This document shows positions 33,833 through 41,829 of a stretch of 47,241 nt of DNA, one piece after another. Below the pieces are notes generated by a model that was given only the letters and a program-made list of their open reading frames with translations, was not told the origin of the DNA and made no database searches. The stretch comes from Bacteroides sp. (GTDB lineage: Bacteria; Bacteroidota; Bacteroidia; Bacteroidales; Bacteroidaceae), in the NCBI GenBank assembly GCA_019416685.1, contig DXWV01000022.1:38602-85842 (forward strand). The letters are read 5' to 3'. The position numbers and the translations under genes were made by a program. Numbering within the stretch: position 1 is the stretch's first letter; the number at the start of each line of letters is the position of its first letter.

Positions 33833-34834
33833 ATGGAATTCTTAACCAACGAGAAATTAACAATTGTAGGAGCCGCCGGAATGATTGGCTCAAATATGGC
33901 CCAAACTGCCATGATGATGAAACTGACTCCTAACATCTGCCTGTATGACCCGTATGCTCCCGCACTGGAAGGTGTAGCCGAAGAGTTATATCACTGTGGA
34001 TTTGAAAATGTCAATCTCACCTATACTTCCGATATCAAGGAGGCATTGACGGAAGCCGCTTATATCGTTTCATCCGGTGGTGCTGCCCGTAAAGCAGGCA
34101 TGACACGTGAAGATCTTTTAAAGGGAAATGCAGAGATTGCTGCCCAATTCGGTAAAGATATCCGTCAATACTGCCCCAATGTAAAACATGTGGTAGTAGT
34201 GTTCAACCCGGCAGATATTACAGGACTAATCACATTACTTTATTCCGGTCTGAAACCCTCACAGGTATCTACACTTGCAGCACTGGATAGTACCCGTCTG
34301 CAAAACGAATTGGTAAAGTTCTTCAAAATACCTGCTTCCAAGATACAGAATTGCCGTACATACGGTGGTCATGGCGAACAAATGGCAGTATTTGCATCCA
34401 CTACTACTGTAGATGGTGATACATTGACCAACTGGATTGGCACTACCCGGCTCCCCCAAACAGAATGGGATGCTATCAAGCAACGTGTGATTCAGGGTGG
34501 CAAGCACATTATCGACCTGCGCGGACGTTCTTCTTTCCAAAGCCCGGCCTATCTTTCTATTGAAATGATTGCGGCAGCTATGGGAGGACAACCCTTCCGT
34601 TGGCCAGCCGGAACTTATGTATCCAACGGAAAGTTCAACCACATTATGATGGCAATGGAAACATCTATCACGAAAGATGGCGTTAGCTACAAAGAAGTAC
34701 AGGGAACACCTACAGAGCAGCAAGAGCTGGAAAACAGTTACAAACATCTGTGCAAATTGCGTGATGAAGTAATTGAAATGGGCATTATCCCGGCAATAAA
34801 AGACTGGCACAGCCTGAACCCTAATATCAAGTAG
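33833..34834 (+). CDS. Malate dehydrogenase (LDH/MDH superfamily)
   Basis: The 333-aa NAD-dependent dehydrogenase has a Rossmann loop IVGAAGMIGS (11-20), substrate-loop arginines R86 and R92 in AARKAGMTREDL, a VVFNPADI strand, D152 and R155 in LDSTRLQNEL, and catalytic H180 in TYGGHGEQMAVF. The spacing and the two-Arg loop fit malate rather than lactate specificity. The length exceeds the usual 312 aa, mostly at the C-terminus (about 300-333). A standard Bacteroides Mdh is expected elsewhere, so this may be a second, diverged enzyme; its true substrate is uncertain. Confidence 0.82.
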   Translation: MEFLTNEKLTIVGAAGMIGSNMAQTAMMMKLTPNICLYDPYAPALEGVAEELYHCGFENVNLTYTSDIKEALTEAAYIVSSGGAARKAGMTREDLLKGNAEIAAQFGKDIRQYCPNVKHVVVVFNPADITGLITLLYSGLKPSQVSTLAALDSTRLQNELVKFFKIPASKIQNCRTYGGHGEQMAVFASTTTVDGDTLTNWIGTTRLPQTEWDAIKQRVIQGGKHIIDLRGRSSFQSPAYLSIEMIAAAMGGQPFRWPAGTYVSNGKFNHIMMAMETSITKDGVSYKEVQGTPTEQQELENSYKHLCKLRDEVIEMGIIPAIKDWHSLNPNIK

Positions 34835-34899
34835 GCTTATTTTCTCAAAAGGATTGAATGTCTCTTTTTTACAATCAGAAGAAAAAGCAAAGAAGTATT

Positions 34900-34931
34900 T
34901 TTGCACGTTCTGCATTAAAAAAATATCTTTG
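34900..34931 (+). promoter_or_regulatory. Promoter of the AraC gene, nearly leaderless
   Basis: TTTG at 34900-34903, a 20-nt spacer, and TATCTTTG at 34924-34931 form a consensus Bacteroides promoter. The start codon is at 34940, so transcription would begin within a few bases of the ATG. Confidence 0.65.
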
Positions 34932-34939
34932 CTCACAGT

Positions 34940-35743
34940 ATGGAAACATTCAGCCTCATTAAGCCTTGTGCCGCACTAACTCCGTTTATCAAGTATTACT
35001 GGATATTACGGATTGATATCTCCGCACCCGTCACGGAACGAACCATTCCTGTCGGGTGCGTTCATTTAACTTTCCACCGGGGTAAACAACTGTTTTCGCC
35101 TACCACCCGGCAACTACAGCCACAAGCTTTCATCTGCGGACAATCCAAGACTTATACCGATGTAGCTTCTACCGGGAATATTAATATGATTACCGTTGTA
35201 TTTCAGCCATATGCCCCTAAACTTTTTTTCCGGTTACCTGTCAGAGAAGCATATGGAGTGAATGTTTCAATAGAAGACATCGGAGATATCGCACTGACCG
35301 ACTTGGCAAAGCAAATCACGGACACACCGGATGATGTACAATGCATAAAATTAATAGAGCATTTTCTACTCCGACGTTTCTACTCCTCCTCGGAATGTAA
35401 TGTGAAAAGAATCGGAGCTACTATACAAAAAATAAATCTGCATCCTCAACCTACAATTCACAACTTGGCACAAACGGCTTGCCTCAGTGATAAGCAGTTT
35501 AACAGGGTCTTCCATGAATATGTAGGCACTACACCCAAAGAGTTTATCCGTATTGTCCGTTTACAACGGGCTTTGTACACATTGCAAACACAGCCGGACA
35601 TCAATTTTGCCCAACTGGCCTATGAATGCGGATATTATGACCAATCCCATCTTATTAAAGAATTTAAAGCTTTTTCCGGCTATACGCCGGGAGAGTATCT
35701 GGCACTTTGTGCACCTTACTCCGATTACTTCTCTACACTCTAA
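34940..35743 (+). CDS. AraC-family transcriptional regulator
   Basis: The 267-aa protein has an N-terminal sensor half of the DUF6597 type (CAALTPFIKYYWILRI, RTIPVGCVHLTFHRG, IDISAPVTE) to about 150. The C-terminal two-HTH AraC domain follows (IHNLAQTACLSDKQFNRVFHEYVGTTPKEFIRIVRLQRALYTLQ and INFAQLAYECGYYDQSHLIKEFKAFSGYTPGEYL). It probably controls the VOC gene downstream. The gene has a near-leaderless promoter. Confidence 0.9.
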   Translation: METFSLIKPCAALTPFIKYYWILRIDISAPVTERTIPVGCVHLTFHRGKQLFSPTTRQLQPQAFICGQSKTYTDVASTGNINMITVVFQPYAPKLFFRLPVREAYGVNVSIEDIGDIALTDLAKQITDTPDDVQCIKLIEHFLLRRFYSSSECNVKRIGATIQKINLHPQPTIHNLAQTACLSDKQFNRVFHEYVGTTPKEFIRIVRLQRALYTLQTQPDINFAQLAYECGYYDQSHLIKEFKAFSGYTPGEYLALCAPYSDYFSTL

Positions 35744-35789
35744 AAGATAGAATGTCCTTTTTTTCCTATCATACGCCGACTGCCGTTCC

Positions 35790-35797
35790 TACTTTTG
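35790..35797 (+). promoter_or_regulatory. -7 box of the VOC gene
   Basis: TACTTTTG matches TAnnTTTG, about 49 nt before the start at 35846. The -33 region is T-rich without a clean TTTG. Confidence 0.4.
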
Positions 35798-35845
35798 CAG
35801 TGTCTTTACAAAGCAAATTAATTAATCATTAAAAAACAGAAGACT

Positions 35846-36217
35846 ATGAGTAAGTTGATTTCATTTTTTGAGATTCCGTCAAGCGACTTCAACCGGGCGG
35901 TAAAGTTCTACGAAACAATCTTTGGCATCAAGATGCCGGTAGCAGAGTGTGAAACAGAAAAGATGGCATTCTTTGTTGAAGAAGGTAAAGAGCAGAGTGT
36001 GGGAGCGATTTCTTATGCAGAAGGATTCAATCCCTCGGAACACGGGGTTCTGATTCACTTCAATTGTGAAAATATAGAGCTTATGACAACTGCAATCACA
36101 CGTAACGGTGGGAAAATAATCATCCCAAAAACAAAAATCGAAGCCGAAGGACGAGGCTGGTTTGCCGTTTTTGCCGACTGTGAAGGAAACCGCATCGGAT
36201 TGTATACCGGGAAATGA
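35846..36217 (+). CDS. VOC-superfamily (glyoxalase/bleomycin-resistance-like) protein
   Basis: The 123-aa single VOC domain opens with ISFFEIPSSDFNRAVKFYETIFGIKM and ends FAVFADCEGNRIGLYTGK, the typical betaalphabetabetabeta modules of the fold. The metal-ligand pattern includes the Glu-rich AEGRGWFAVFADCEGN segment near the C-terminus. The reaction is unknown. It follows the AraC regulator by 102 nt and has a promoter box. Confidence 0.85.
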   Translation: MSKLISFFEIPSSDFNRAVKFYETIFGIKMPVAECETEKMAFFVEEGKEQSVGAISYAEGFNPSEHGVLIHFNCENIELMTTAITRNGGKIIIPKTKIEAEGRGWFAVFADCEGNRIGLYTGK

Positions 36218-36226
36218 GTTTTTTGC

Positions 36227-36390
36227 TATCTTTGCCACATCATTAATTTAAGAAATATCTGTTTGTTTAACTCATGAAATGGCAAATTTGCAGATAGCTA
36301 CGCTTCGGATGCAATAATAGAGAGTTATTTATTCATTCCGTGAGGATGACTTTTCAGTCATCCTCCTAACGTGTTATTTGCAATTTAATC
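36227..36390 (+). promoter_or_regulatory. Promoter and structured leader of the MATE gene
   Basis: TATCTTTG at 36227-36234 is a good -7 box, giving a leader of about 150 nt. Within it is a seven-codon frame MKWQICR (36274-36297, weak ribosome-binding site) and a 10-bp hairpin GAGGATGACT / AGTCATCCTC (36342-36351 and 36356-36365) ending 25 nt before the start codon at 36391. No T-run follows the hairpin. Confidence 0.45.
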
Positions 36391-37698
36391 ATGAATTTTA
36401 CTTATAAACAAATCTGGCTCATCAACTTTCCTGTGATGATGAGCCTACTGATGGAACAACTCATCAATCTTACCGACACTATTTTCCTGGGCCATGTGGG
36501 CGAAGTCGAATTGGGTGCCTCGGCACTGGCAGGAATGTATTACATCGCAATCTATATGCTCGGCTTCGGCTTCAGTCTGGGACTGCAAGTAATGATTGCC
36601 CGAAGAAACGGAGAAGGGAATCTCCAGAAAACAGGGCAAACATTCTGGCAGGGAATGTTTTTTCTAACCATACTATCGATACTGACATTCACATTATCCA
36701 AACTCTTTTCTCCGGCACTGCTACGAACAGTGATTTCGTCAGATCAAATTTATCTGGCCGTTATTCAATACATAAACTGGCGGGATTACAGTTTTTTATT
36801 TGTATTTCCTATATTGGCATACAAGGCATTCTATGTCGGGATAACAAAAACAAAAGTACTGACTGTCAATTCTATTCTGTTAGTGACGACGAACGCGCTG
36901 CTCAACTATCTGCTTATCTTTGGCGTAGGTGGCTTGCCACGTCTTGGAATAGCGGGAGCTGCCATAGCCTCATCGTTGGCAGAAGTAGTAGCGCTGATTT
37001 ATCTGGTAGTGTATACACACTTTAAGGTAGATAAAAAGAGATATGGTTGGAAATGTTCGTTCAACTTCGCGTTACTCAAACAATTATTCCAACTTTCAAG
37101 CTGGACGATGGTACGGTCATTCTTCTGTATAGCTCCGTGGTTTCTATTTTTTATAGCCATAGAGCATTTAGGAGAAAAACAACTCGCGGCAGGGAATATA
37201 GTAAGAAGTGTATCAGTGATGTTATTCGTCATCGTCAATTCATTTGCTACCACCGGAATCTCGCTGGTCAGCAATCTGATCGGAGCAGGACAGCCAGAAA
37301 ATGTAATGCCGGTATGCTGGAAAACAGTAAAGTTGAGCTATGCCATAGGATCCCCTTTCATACTGGCAGCAGTACTACTGTCCAATCAGATTCTGGGAAT
37401 TTATACAAATAGCAAAGAGGTAGCTGAAACCGCATTGTATCCTTTTTTGGTGATGCTGTCTACCTATTTTCTCGCGACACCAGCCTATACCTATTGCAAT
37501 GCGATCATTGGAACGGGAAAAACCAAAACTGCTTTTATTTTTCAAATAATAACAATTATCATTTATCTGGGATATCTGTACGGGTTATCTTCCTGCGAGT
37601 TACCGTTAGTTGTTTACTGGACAGCAGAGCAATTGTATGTTATATTGCTTTTGGGATTAGCCTTGTATTATTTAAAAAGAGGAAACTGGAAACAATAG
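36391..37698 (+). CDS. MATE-family efflux protein (NorM/DinF-like)
   Basis: The 435-aa polytopic protein has about 12 transmembrane helices in two halves. MSLLMEQLINLTDTIFLGHVGEVELGASALAGMYYIAIYMLGFGFSLGLQVMIARRNGEGN is the classic MATE first half; the second half opens LFQLSSWTMVRSFFCIAPWF and has ATTGISLVSNLIGAGQPENVMPVCW. It exports cationic drugs or related compounds in exchange for Na+ or H+. The long leader suggests post-initiation control. Confidence 0.92.
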   Translation: MNFTYKQIWLINFPVMMSLLMEQLINLTDTIFLGHVGEVELGASALAGMYYIAIYMLGFGFSLGLQVMIARRNGEGNLQKTGQTFWQGMFFLTILSILTFTLSKLFSPALLRTVISSDQIYLAVIQYINWRDYSFLFVFPILAYKAFYVGITKTKVLTVNSILLVTTNALLNYLLIFGVGGLPRLGIAGAAIASSLAEVVALIYLVVYTHFKVDKKRYGWKCSFNFALLKQLFQLSSWTMVRSFFCIAPWFLFFIAIEHLGEKQLAAGNIVRSVSVMLFVIVNSFATTGISLVSNLIGAGQPENVMPVCWKTVKLSYAIGSPFILAAVLLSNQILGIYTNSKEVAETALYPFLVMLSTYFLATPAYTYCNAIIGTGKTKTAFIFQIITIIIYLGYLYGLSSCELPLVVYWTAEQLYVILLLGLALYYLKRGNWKQ

Positions 37699-37762
37699 GT
37701 CTTTCAGAGCCCCCTGAAACCATTGTTTCTGTACATAAGAACAATGTCTGTATATAGCAAAG

Positions 37763-37808
37763 GCGTAGTCTGCATGGAAGATATATCTTTACTTCATACA
37801 GGCTACGC
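37763..37808. terminator. Stem-loop between convergent MATE and DMT genes
   Basis: GCGTAGTCTG (37763-37772) pairs with CAGGCTACGC (37799-37808) with one wobble, and the interior AAGATATATCTT extends the fold. It lies between the two convergent genes; no long T-run is present, so termination is likely but not certain. Confidence 0.5.
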
Positions 37809-37831
37809 GTACTCTAATTACACCTCATTTA

Positions 37832-38764
37832 CTACTTATGTACCGATGCAGACATAGGTGTACTTTTATCTTTGCTTTCGGCAACCTCTACCAGATAAAC
37901 TCCAACACAGATAAAAAGAATTGCAAAAGTCTGAGTCCAGCTAAAACGGTCTTGTCCCAAAATCAAAGAAGTGATAGTAGCCACAATCAATATTAAATAA
38001 CCATAAATGGCAACCACTGTTGTTTTCAGATATTTCAATCCGACAGGTAACAGCATGTAACTAATCGTGGTAGGGAATATAAGCACAAACATCAGTACGG
38101 CAAACGGTAACCAATGGAAGGGCAATGAAAATACAGGAGCATCGAATCCGGTAATCATTGACACAATAAGACCGGAGACAGCCGAACCGCTAAAAGTATA
38201 CTTCAACATCGTAATAGGACCTACGGCAGAAAGAATACGCTTACTCATCACCAGATAAACAGCATAAACCACCGAACTGAACAGACACAACATATTGCCG
38301 ACAAAAGCATCCGAAGCAAGATCATCACTCCGTTGGGTGAGGATACAGACCAATGCACCGGCAAGGGCAATGGATATACCTACTATTTTCGAACCGGTTG
38401 CCTTCTCGTGATAAAAGAAAATCATAATGAGAAATACCCAGATGGGCTGAAGGCTCGTAAAAATAGAACTTGAAACAGGGGTCGTTTTACTCAGCCCGAT
38501 CAAGTAAAGAAACATAAAACCATAAAGACCTATTGCTCCCAGCAGAAATAATAACCATTTGTCCTTACGGGAGGTCTTTCCTTCGGATGGGGCAAACCAA
38601 CCGATGATCCAGAAAGCGACAGCTGCAAAGGTGCAGCGAATCGTAGCTCCGGTAAGCGGGCTCATCCATAGAGGAAGCAGAAACTTGAGAGCATTCATAT
38701 TTAGTCCGCTGAATACTTTCGATATAGCCATATAGAGATTGGCTTCCAATTGCTTATTCTTCAT
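37832..38764 (-). CDS. DMT-superfamily (EamA) transporter
   Basis: The 310-aa protein has ten hydrophobic segments in two EamA repeats, with a first-half PLTGATIRCTFAAVAFWIIGW, TTPVSSSIFTSLQPIWVFLIM, and a second-half AVGPITMLKYTFSGSAVSGLIV, FPTTISYMLLPVGLKYLKTTVVAIYGYLILIVAT. These are the AxxR and P-rich features of the family. Small-metabolite export is likely; the substrate is unknown. It is 70 nt behind the MFS gene in the same direction and shares a 13-mer motif with it. Confidence 0.88.
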   Translation of the reverse strand: MKNKQLEANLYMAISKVFSGLNMNALKFLLPLWMSPLTGATIRCTFAAVAFWIIGWFAPSEGKTSRKDKWLLFLLGAIGLYGFMFLYLIGLSKTTPVSSSIFTSLQPIWVFLIMIFFYHEKATGSKIVGISIALAGALVCILTQRSDDLASDAFVGNMLCLFSSVVYAVYLVMSKRILSAVGPITMLKYTFSGSAVSGLIVSMITGFDAPVFSLPFHWLPFAVLMFVLIFPTTISYMLLPVGLKYLKTTVVAIYGYLILIVATITSLILGQDRFSWTQTFAILFICVGVYLVEVAESKDKSTPMSASVHK

Positions 38765-38777
38765 ATTTATTATTTTG

Positions 38778-38790
38778 GTGCTTCCCGCAC
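38778..38790 (-). promoter_or_regulatory. Hairpin-forming motif shared by both leftward transporters
   Basis: On the minus strand GTGCGGGAAGCAC (stem GTGC/GCAC, loop GGGAA) lies 14-26 nt before the DMT start codon. An identical 13-mer lies before the MFS gene at 40144-40156. Confidence 0.4.
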
Positions 38791-38834
38791 GGAAAGGTTC
38801 GGCAAGCGATGTTCGTTACGGATCAATAATGAAT

Positions 38835-40076
38835 CTATTTCAAACCATCATCAAACAAGAACGTATTCCGCTTACGATATGCCCATATCAGTGCTACAAT
38901 CGTAATAACAAGATTGAATACAAACGCAAACTGCTGAGATTTAATATGGAATACCGTTGACTGAAAGAAATCTATAATAAACGGACAAAGCAAAATTGCC
39001 AGATAATTCATCATCATCACAAAAGCCAGTGCCAGCGTTGCTTTCTTTGGAATAGCCGTATGAGTGGTTTTATCATATATAACTGGTTGTATCACCCCAT
39101 ATCCTAACCCCACAAGAATACATCCCGGAGCTATCACCCACTCTTTGGGCGACAACCAGATAAGTGCCAGCCCAATGGCGATACACAATAAACTGTAAAA
39201 TTTCGTTTTCTCCCGAAAAAGTCCCACTATCTGATTCAAAAAGAAACCCGGAGCCATAATAGCCAGGAAGAACAGCGAAATCATAATACCGGAATTGCCA
39301 CTTGAAAAATGATATTCCTCCATCAGGAAAGGAAGATTAAAAGTAACAATAAGTGCCAGATAAGTGGCAAGTCCATAAAACAGCATTACCTGCAAAAGAT
39401 ATTTCACATTTACCCCTCGCTTATACTTTGCTATCTCAGGATCAACAGGCGTATCGGCCTCCTTTTCTTCTGCATTGGTTATCGAAGCAGCCCCTTCTTC
39501 ACTAATCATACTACGTTTGAGATAAACGGATAATACCAGCGAAGCCAATGGAAGCAGGTAAACCACGAATGGTAAATGCCAGTTCACCTCTGCCAGATAT
39601 CCGGTGACAGCTGTAGCCACCACTAACGTAAAATTCGTGATAGCAGAACTAAGTCCGAACTGTTTCACCCGGTAAGGACCTGTGAAATATTTAGAAATAA
39701 GTCCTGTACTAAGGGGGATAATCATTCCCGAGCCTACCCCAAGCATAGCACTGATAGCGATAAGTTGCCACATCTCACTGGCCAACAGATAAAGAATGCC
39801 ACTCAGAGCAAAAACAGCAAGTCCCACTTGCAGCAAACGAATAAAGTTCACTCGTTCCGTCAGCTTTCCCGCCAGAATAATAAAAGGAATTATCAGCAGA
39901 GAAGGCAAAGATGAAAGCATCTGGACGTCAAGCTCCGTAGAATGAGGAAAAATGACAGACAATTTTCCAAGGATAGGGCTAACTGCCAAGCCAGGTAAAG
40001 CATTAAGGGCAGATATAGACCAAATGCCGATAAGGGTAATGAGGGGAATGGTGCCCCGTCCTGTTTGTATTCTCAT
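38835..40076 (-). CDS. MFS transporter
   Basis: The 413-aa protein has twelve hydrophobic segments with a central charged loop (ISEEGAASITNAEEKEADTPV). The second-helix loop GKLTERVNFIRLLQVGL matches the MFS motif A (G-x-L-x-D/E-R-x-x-R) and the fourth helix is GVGSGMIIPLSTGLISKYF. It resembles CynX/sugar-phosphate-type MFS carriers; the substrate cannot be told. It is upstream of the DMT gene and reads away from the gadB operon. Regions between 40077 and 40280 hold the divergent promoter area. Confidence 0.9.
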   Translation of the reverse strand: MRIQTGRGTIPLITLIGIWSISALNALPGLAVSPILGKLSVIFPHSTELDVQMLSSLPSLLIIPFIILAGKLTERVNFIRLLQVGLAVFALSGILYLLASEMWQLIAISAMLGVGSGMIIPLSTGLISKYFTGPYRVKQFGLSSAITNFTLVVATAVTGYLAEVNWHLPFVVYLLPLASLVLSVYLKRSMISEEGAASITNAEEKEADTPVDPEIAKYKRGVNVKYLLQVMLFYGLATYLALIVTFNLPFLMEEYHFSSGNSGIMISLFFLAIMAPGFFLNQIVGLFREKTKFYSLLCIAIGLALIWLSPKEWVIAPGCILVGLGYGVIQPVIYDKTTHTAIPKKATLALAFVMMMNYLAILLCPFIIDFFQSTVFHIKSQQFAFVFNLVITIVALIWAYRKRNTFLFDDGLK

Positions 40077-40143
40077 ATTGATTTTAATATTTGGGGTTTA
40101 GATTTGACAACAACAATGCATCTCCCCAGAAAGTTCAGTGCTT

Positions 40144-40156
40144 GTGCTTCCCGCAC
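40144..40156 (-). promoter_or_regulatory. Second copy of the GTGCGGGAAGCAC motif
   Basis: Identical to the copy at 38778-38790, here 68-80 nt before the MFS start. A larger hairpin CTTCCCG/CGGGAAG includes it. Confidence 0.4.
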
Positions 40157-40280
40157 CGGGAAGTACAATAAACGCAAAATAATGTAAAATGGCTAAACTT
40201 TAAAATCCCCGTACTGTTGTTGTGGAAAATTCGACGGGGAAACTCCCCATCGCCTAAACCTAACTAAAAACAATAGCAAA

Positions 40281-41717
40281 ATGGAAGATTTAAATTTCAG
40301 AAAAGGTGATGCCAAGACCGATGTATTTGGTTCAAACAGAATGTTGCAACCCTCTCCGGTAGAAAAAATCCCTGATGGTCCAACAACCCCTGAGATTGCC
40401 TACCAGATGGTAAAAGATGAAACATTTGCACAGACTCAACCTCGGTTGAATTTGGCTACTTTCGTCACCACTTATATGGATGAGTATGCCACTAAACTGA
40501 TGAACGAAGCAATCAACATCAACTATATTGATGAAACAGAATATCCGCGTATTGCTGTCATGAACGGAAAATGTATCAACATCATGGCCAACTTGTGGAA
40601 CACTCCTGAAAAAGACGACTGGAAAACAGGTGCGCTGGCTATCGGTTCTTCTGAAGCTTGTATGCTTGGTGGTGTTGCAGCTTGGTTGCGTTGGCGTAAA
40701 AAACGTCAGGCACAAGGCAAACCGGTAGACAAGCCAAACTTCGTTATCTCAACCGGATTCCAGGTAGTATGGGAAAAATTCGCCCAACTGTGGCAGATTG
40801 AAATGCGTGAAGTACCTTTAACACTGGAAAAAACAACCCTCGATCCGGAAGAAGCACTGAAAATGTGTGACGAGAACACAATCTGTATCGTCCCTATTCA
40901 AGGCGTTACATGGACTGGACTGAATGACGACGTAGAGGCTCTCGACAAAGCACTCGATGCTTACAATGCCAAGACCGGATACGACATTCCTATCCACGTA
41001 GATGCTGCCAGTGGTGGTTTTATCCTTCCATTCCTGTATCCCGAAGTAAAATGGGACTTCCGTTTGAAATGGGTACTTTCTATCAGTACTTCCGGTCATA
41101 AATTCGGATTGGTTTATCCCGGTTTGGGTTGGGTTTGCTGGAAAGGCAAAGAATATCTCCCCGAAGAAATGTCATTCAGCGTAAATTATTTAGGTGCAAA
41201 TATCACACAGGTAGGTCTGAACTTCTCCCGTCCTGCTGCTCAGATTCTGGGACAATACTATCAGTTTATCCGCTTGGGATTCCAGGGATACAAAGAAGTA
41301 CAATACAATTCATTGACTATTGCTAAATATCTCCATAGTGAAATTGCCAAGATGATGCCGTTCGTAAACTATGCAAAAGATGTAGTGAACCCATTGTTCA
41401 TCTGGTACATGAAACCGGAATATGCAAAGGATGCTAAATGGACACTGTATGACCTGCAGGACAAACTGGCTCAAAGCGGCTGGATGGTTCCGGCATACAC
41501 ATTGCCTACCAAGTTAGAAAATTACGTCGTCATGCGTATCGTTGTCCGTCAGGGATTCAGTCGCGACATGGCCGATATGTTGCTGGGTGATATCAAAAAT
41601 GCAATCACTGAACTGGAGAAACTGGAATATCCTACTACTACCCGTATTGCTCAAGACAAAAACCTGCCGGTAGTAACAAAGGTATTCAACCATACCGGTA
41701 AGCCACAAGGCAAATAA
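40281..41717 (+). CDS. gadB: Glutamate decarboxylase
   Basis: Glutamate decarboxylase converts glutamate to GABA and consumes a proton, giving acid resistance. The 478-aa protein matches the length of E. coli GadB (466 aa) closely. The PLP motif SISTSGHKFG has H273 and K274 as the cofactor lysine. Other family blocks are LNEAINI, IGSSEACMLGGVAAWLRWRKKR, DIPIHVDAASGGFILPF and LGWVCWKGKEYLPEE. The tail NHTGKPQGK is like the pH-responsive C-terminus of GadB, with a histidine (H471) near the end. It heads the gadB-glsA operon, with a hyphenated repeat between the two genes. Confidence 0.95.
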   Translation: MEDLNFRKGDAKTDVFGSNRMLQPSPVEKIPDGPTTPEIAYQMVKDETFAQTQPRLNLATFVTTYMDEYATKLMNEAININYIDETEYPRIAVMNGKCINIMANLWNTPEKDDWKTGALAIGSSEACMLGGVAAWLRWRKKRQAQGKPVDKPNFVISTGFQVVWEKFAQLWQIEMREVPLTLEKTTLDPEEALKMCDENTICIVPIQGVTWTGLNDDVEALDKALDAYNAKTGYDIPIHVDAASGGFILPFLYPEVKWDFRLKWVLSISTSGHKFGLVYPGLGWVCWKGKEYLPEEMSFSVNYLGANITQVGLNFSRPAAQILGQYYQFIRLGFQGYKEVQYNSLTIAKYLHSEIAKMMPFVNYAKDVVNPLFIWYMKPEYAKDAKWTLYDLQDKLAQSGWMVPAYTLPTKLENYVVMRIVVRQGFSRDMADMLLGDIKNAITELEKLEYPTTTRIAQDKNLPVVTKVFNHTGKPQGK

Positions 41718-41724
41718 CAAATTT

Positions 41725-41811
41725 ATTTACGATTAGACAATTGACGATTAGACGATTGAAAGGACTCAAAAGATTTCCCAATCGTAAATCGTAAATTGTC
41801 TAATCGTAAAT
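41725..41811. repeat. Hyphenated inverted repeat of ATTTACGATT words between gadB and glsA
   Basis: Perfect 18-bp arms (ATTTACGATTAGACAATT at 41725-41742; AATTGTCTAATCGTAAAT at 41794-41811) enclose 51 nt containing further GACGATTAGACGATTG words that pair partly. It fills the 112-nt gap in the operon and ends 19 nt before the glsA start. Confidence 0.75.
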
Positions 41812-41829
41812 CTAAAAGCTTTTTATTAT

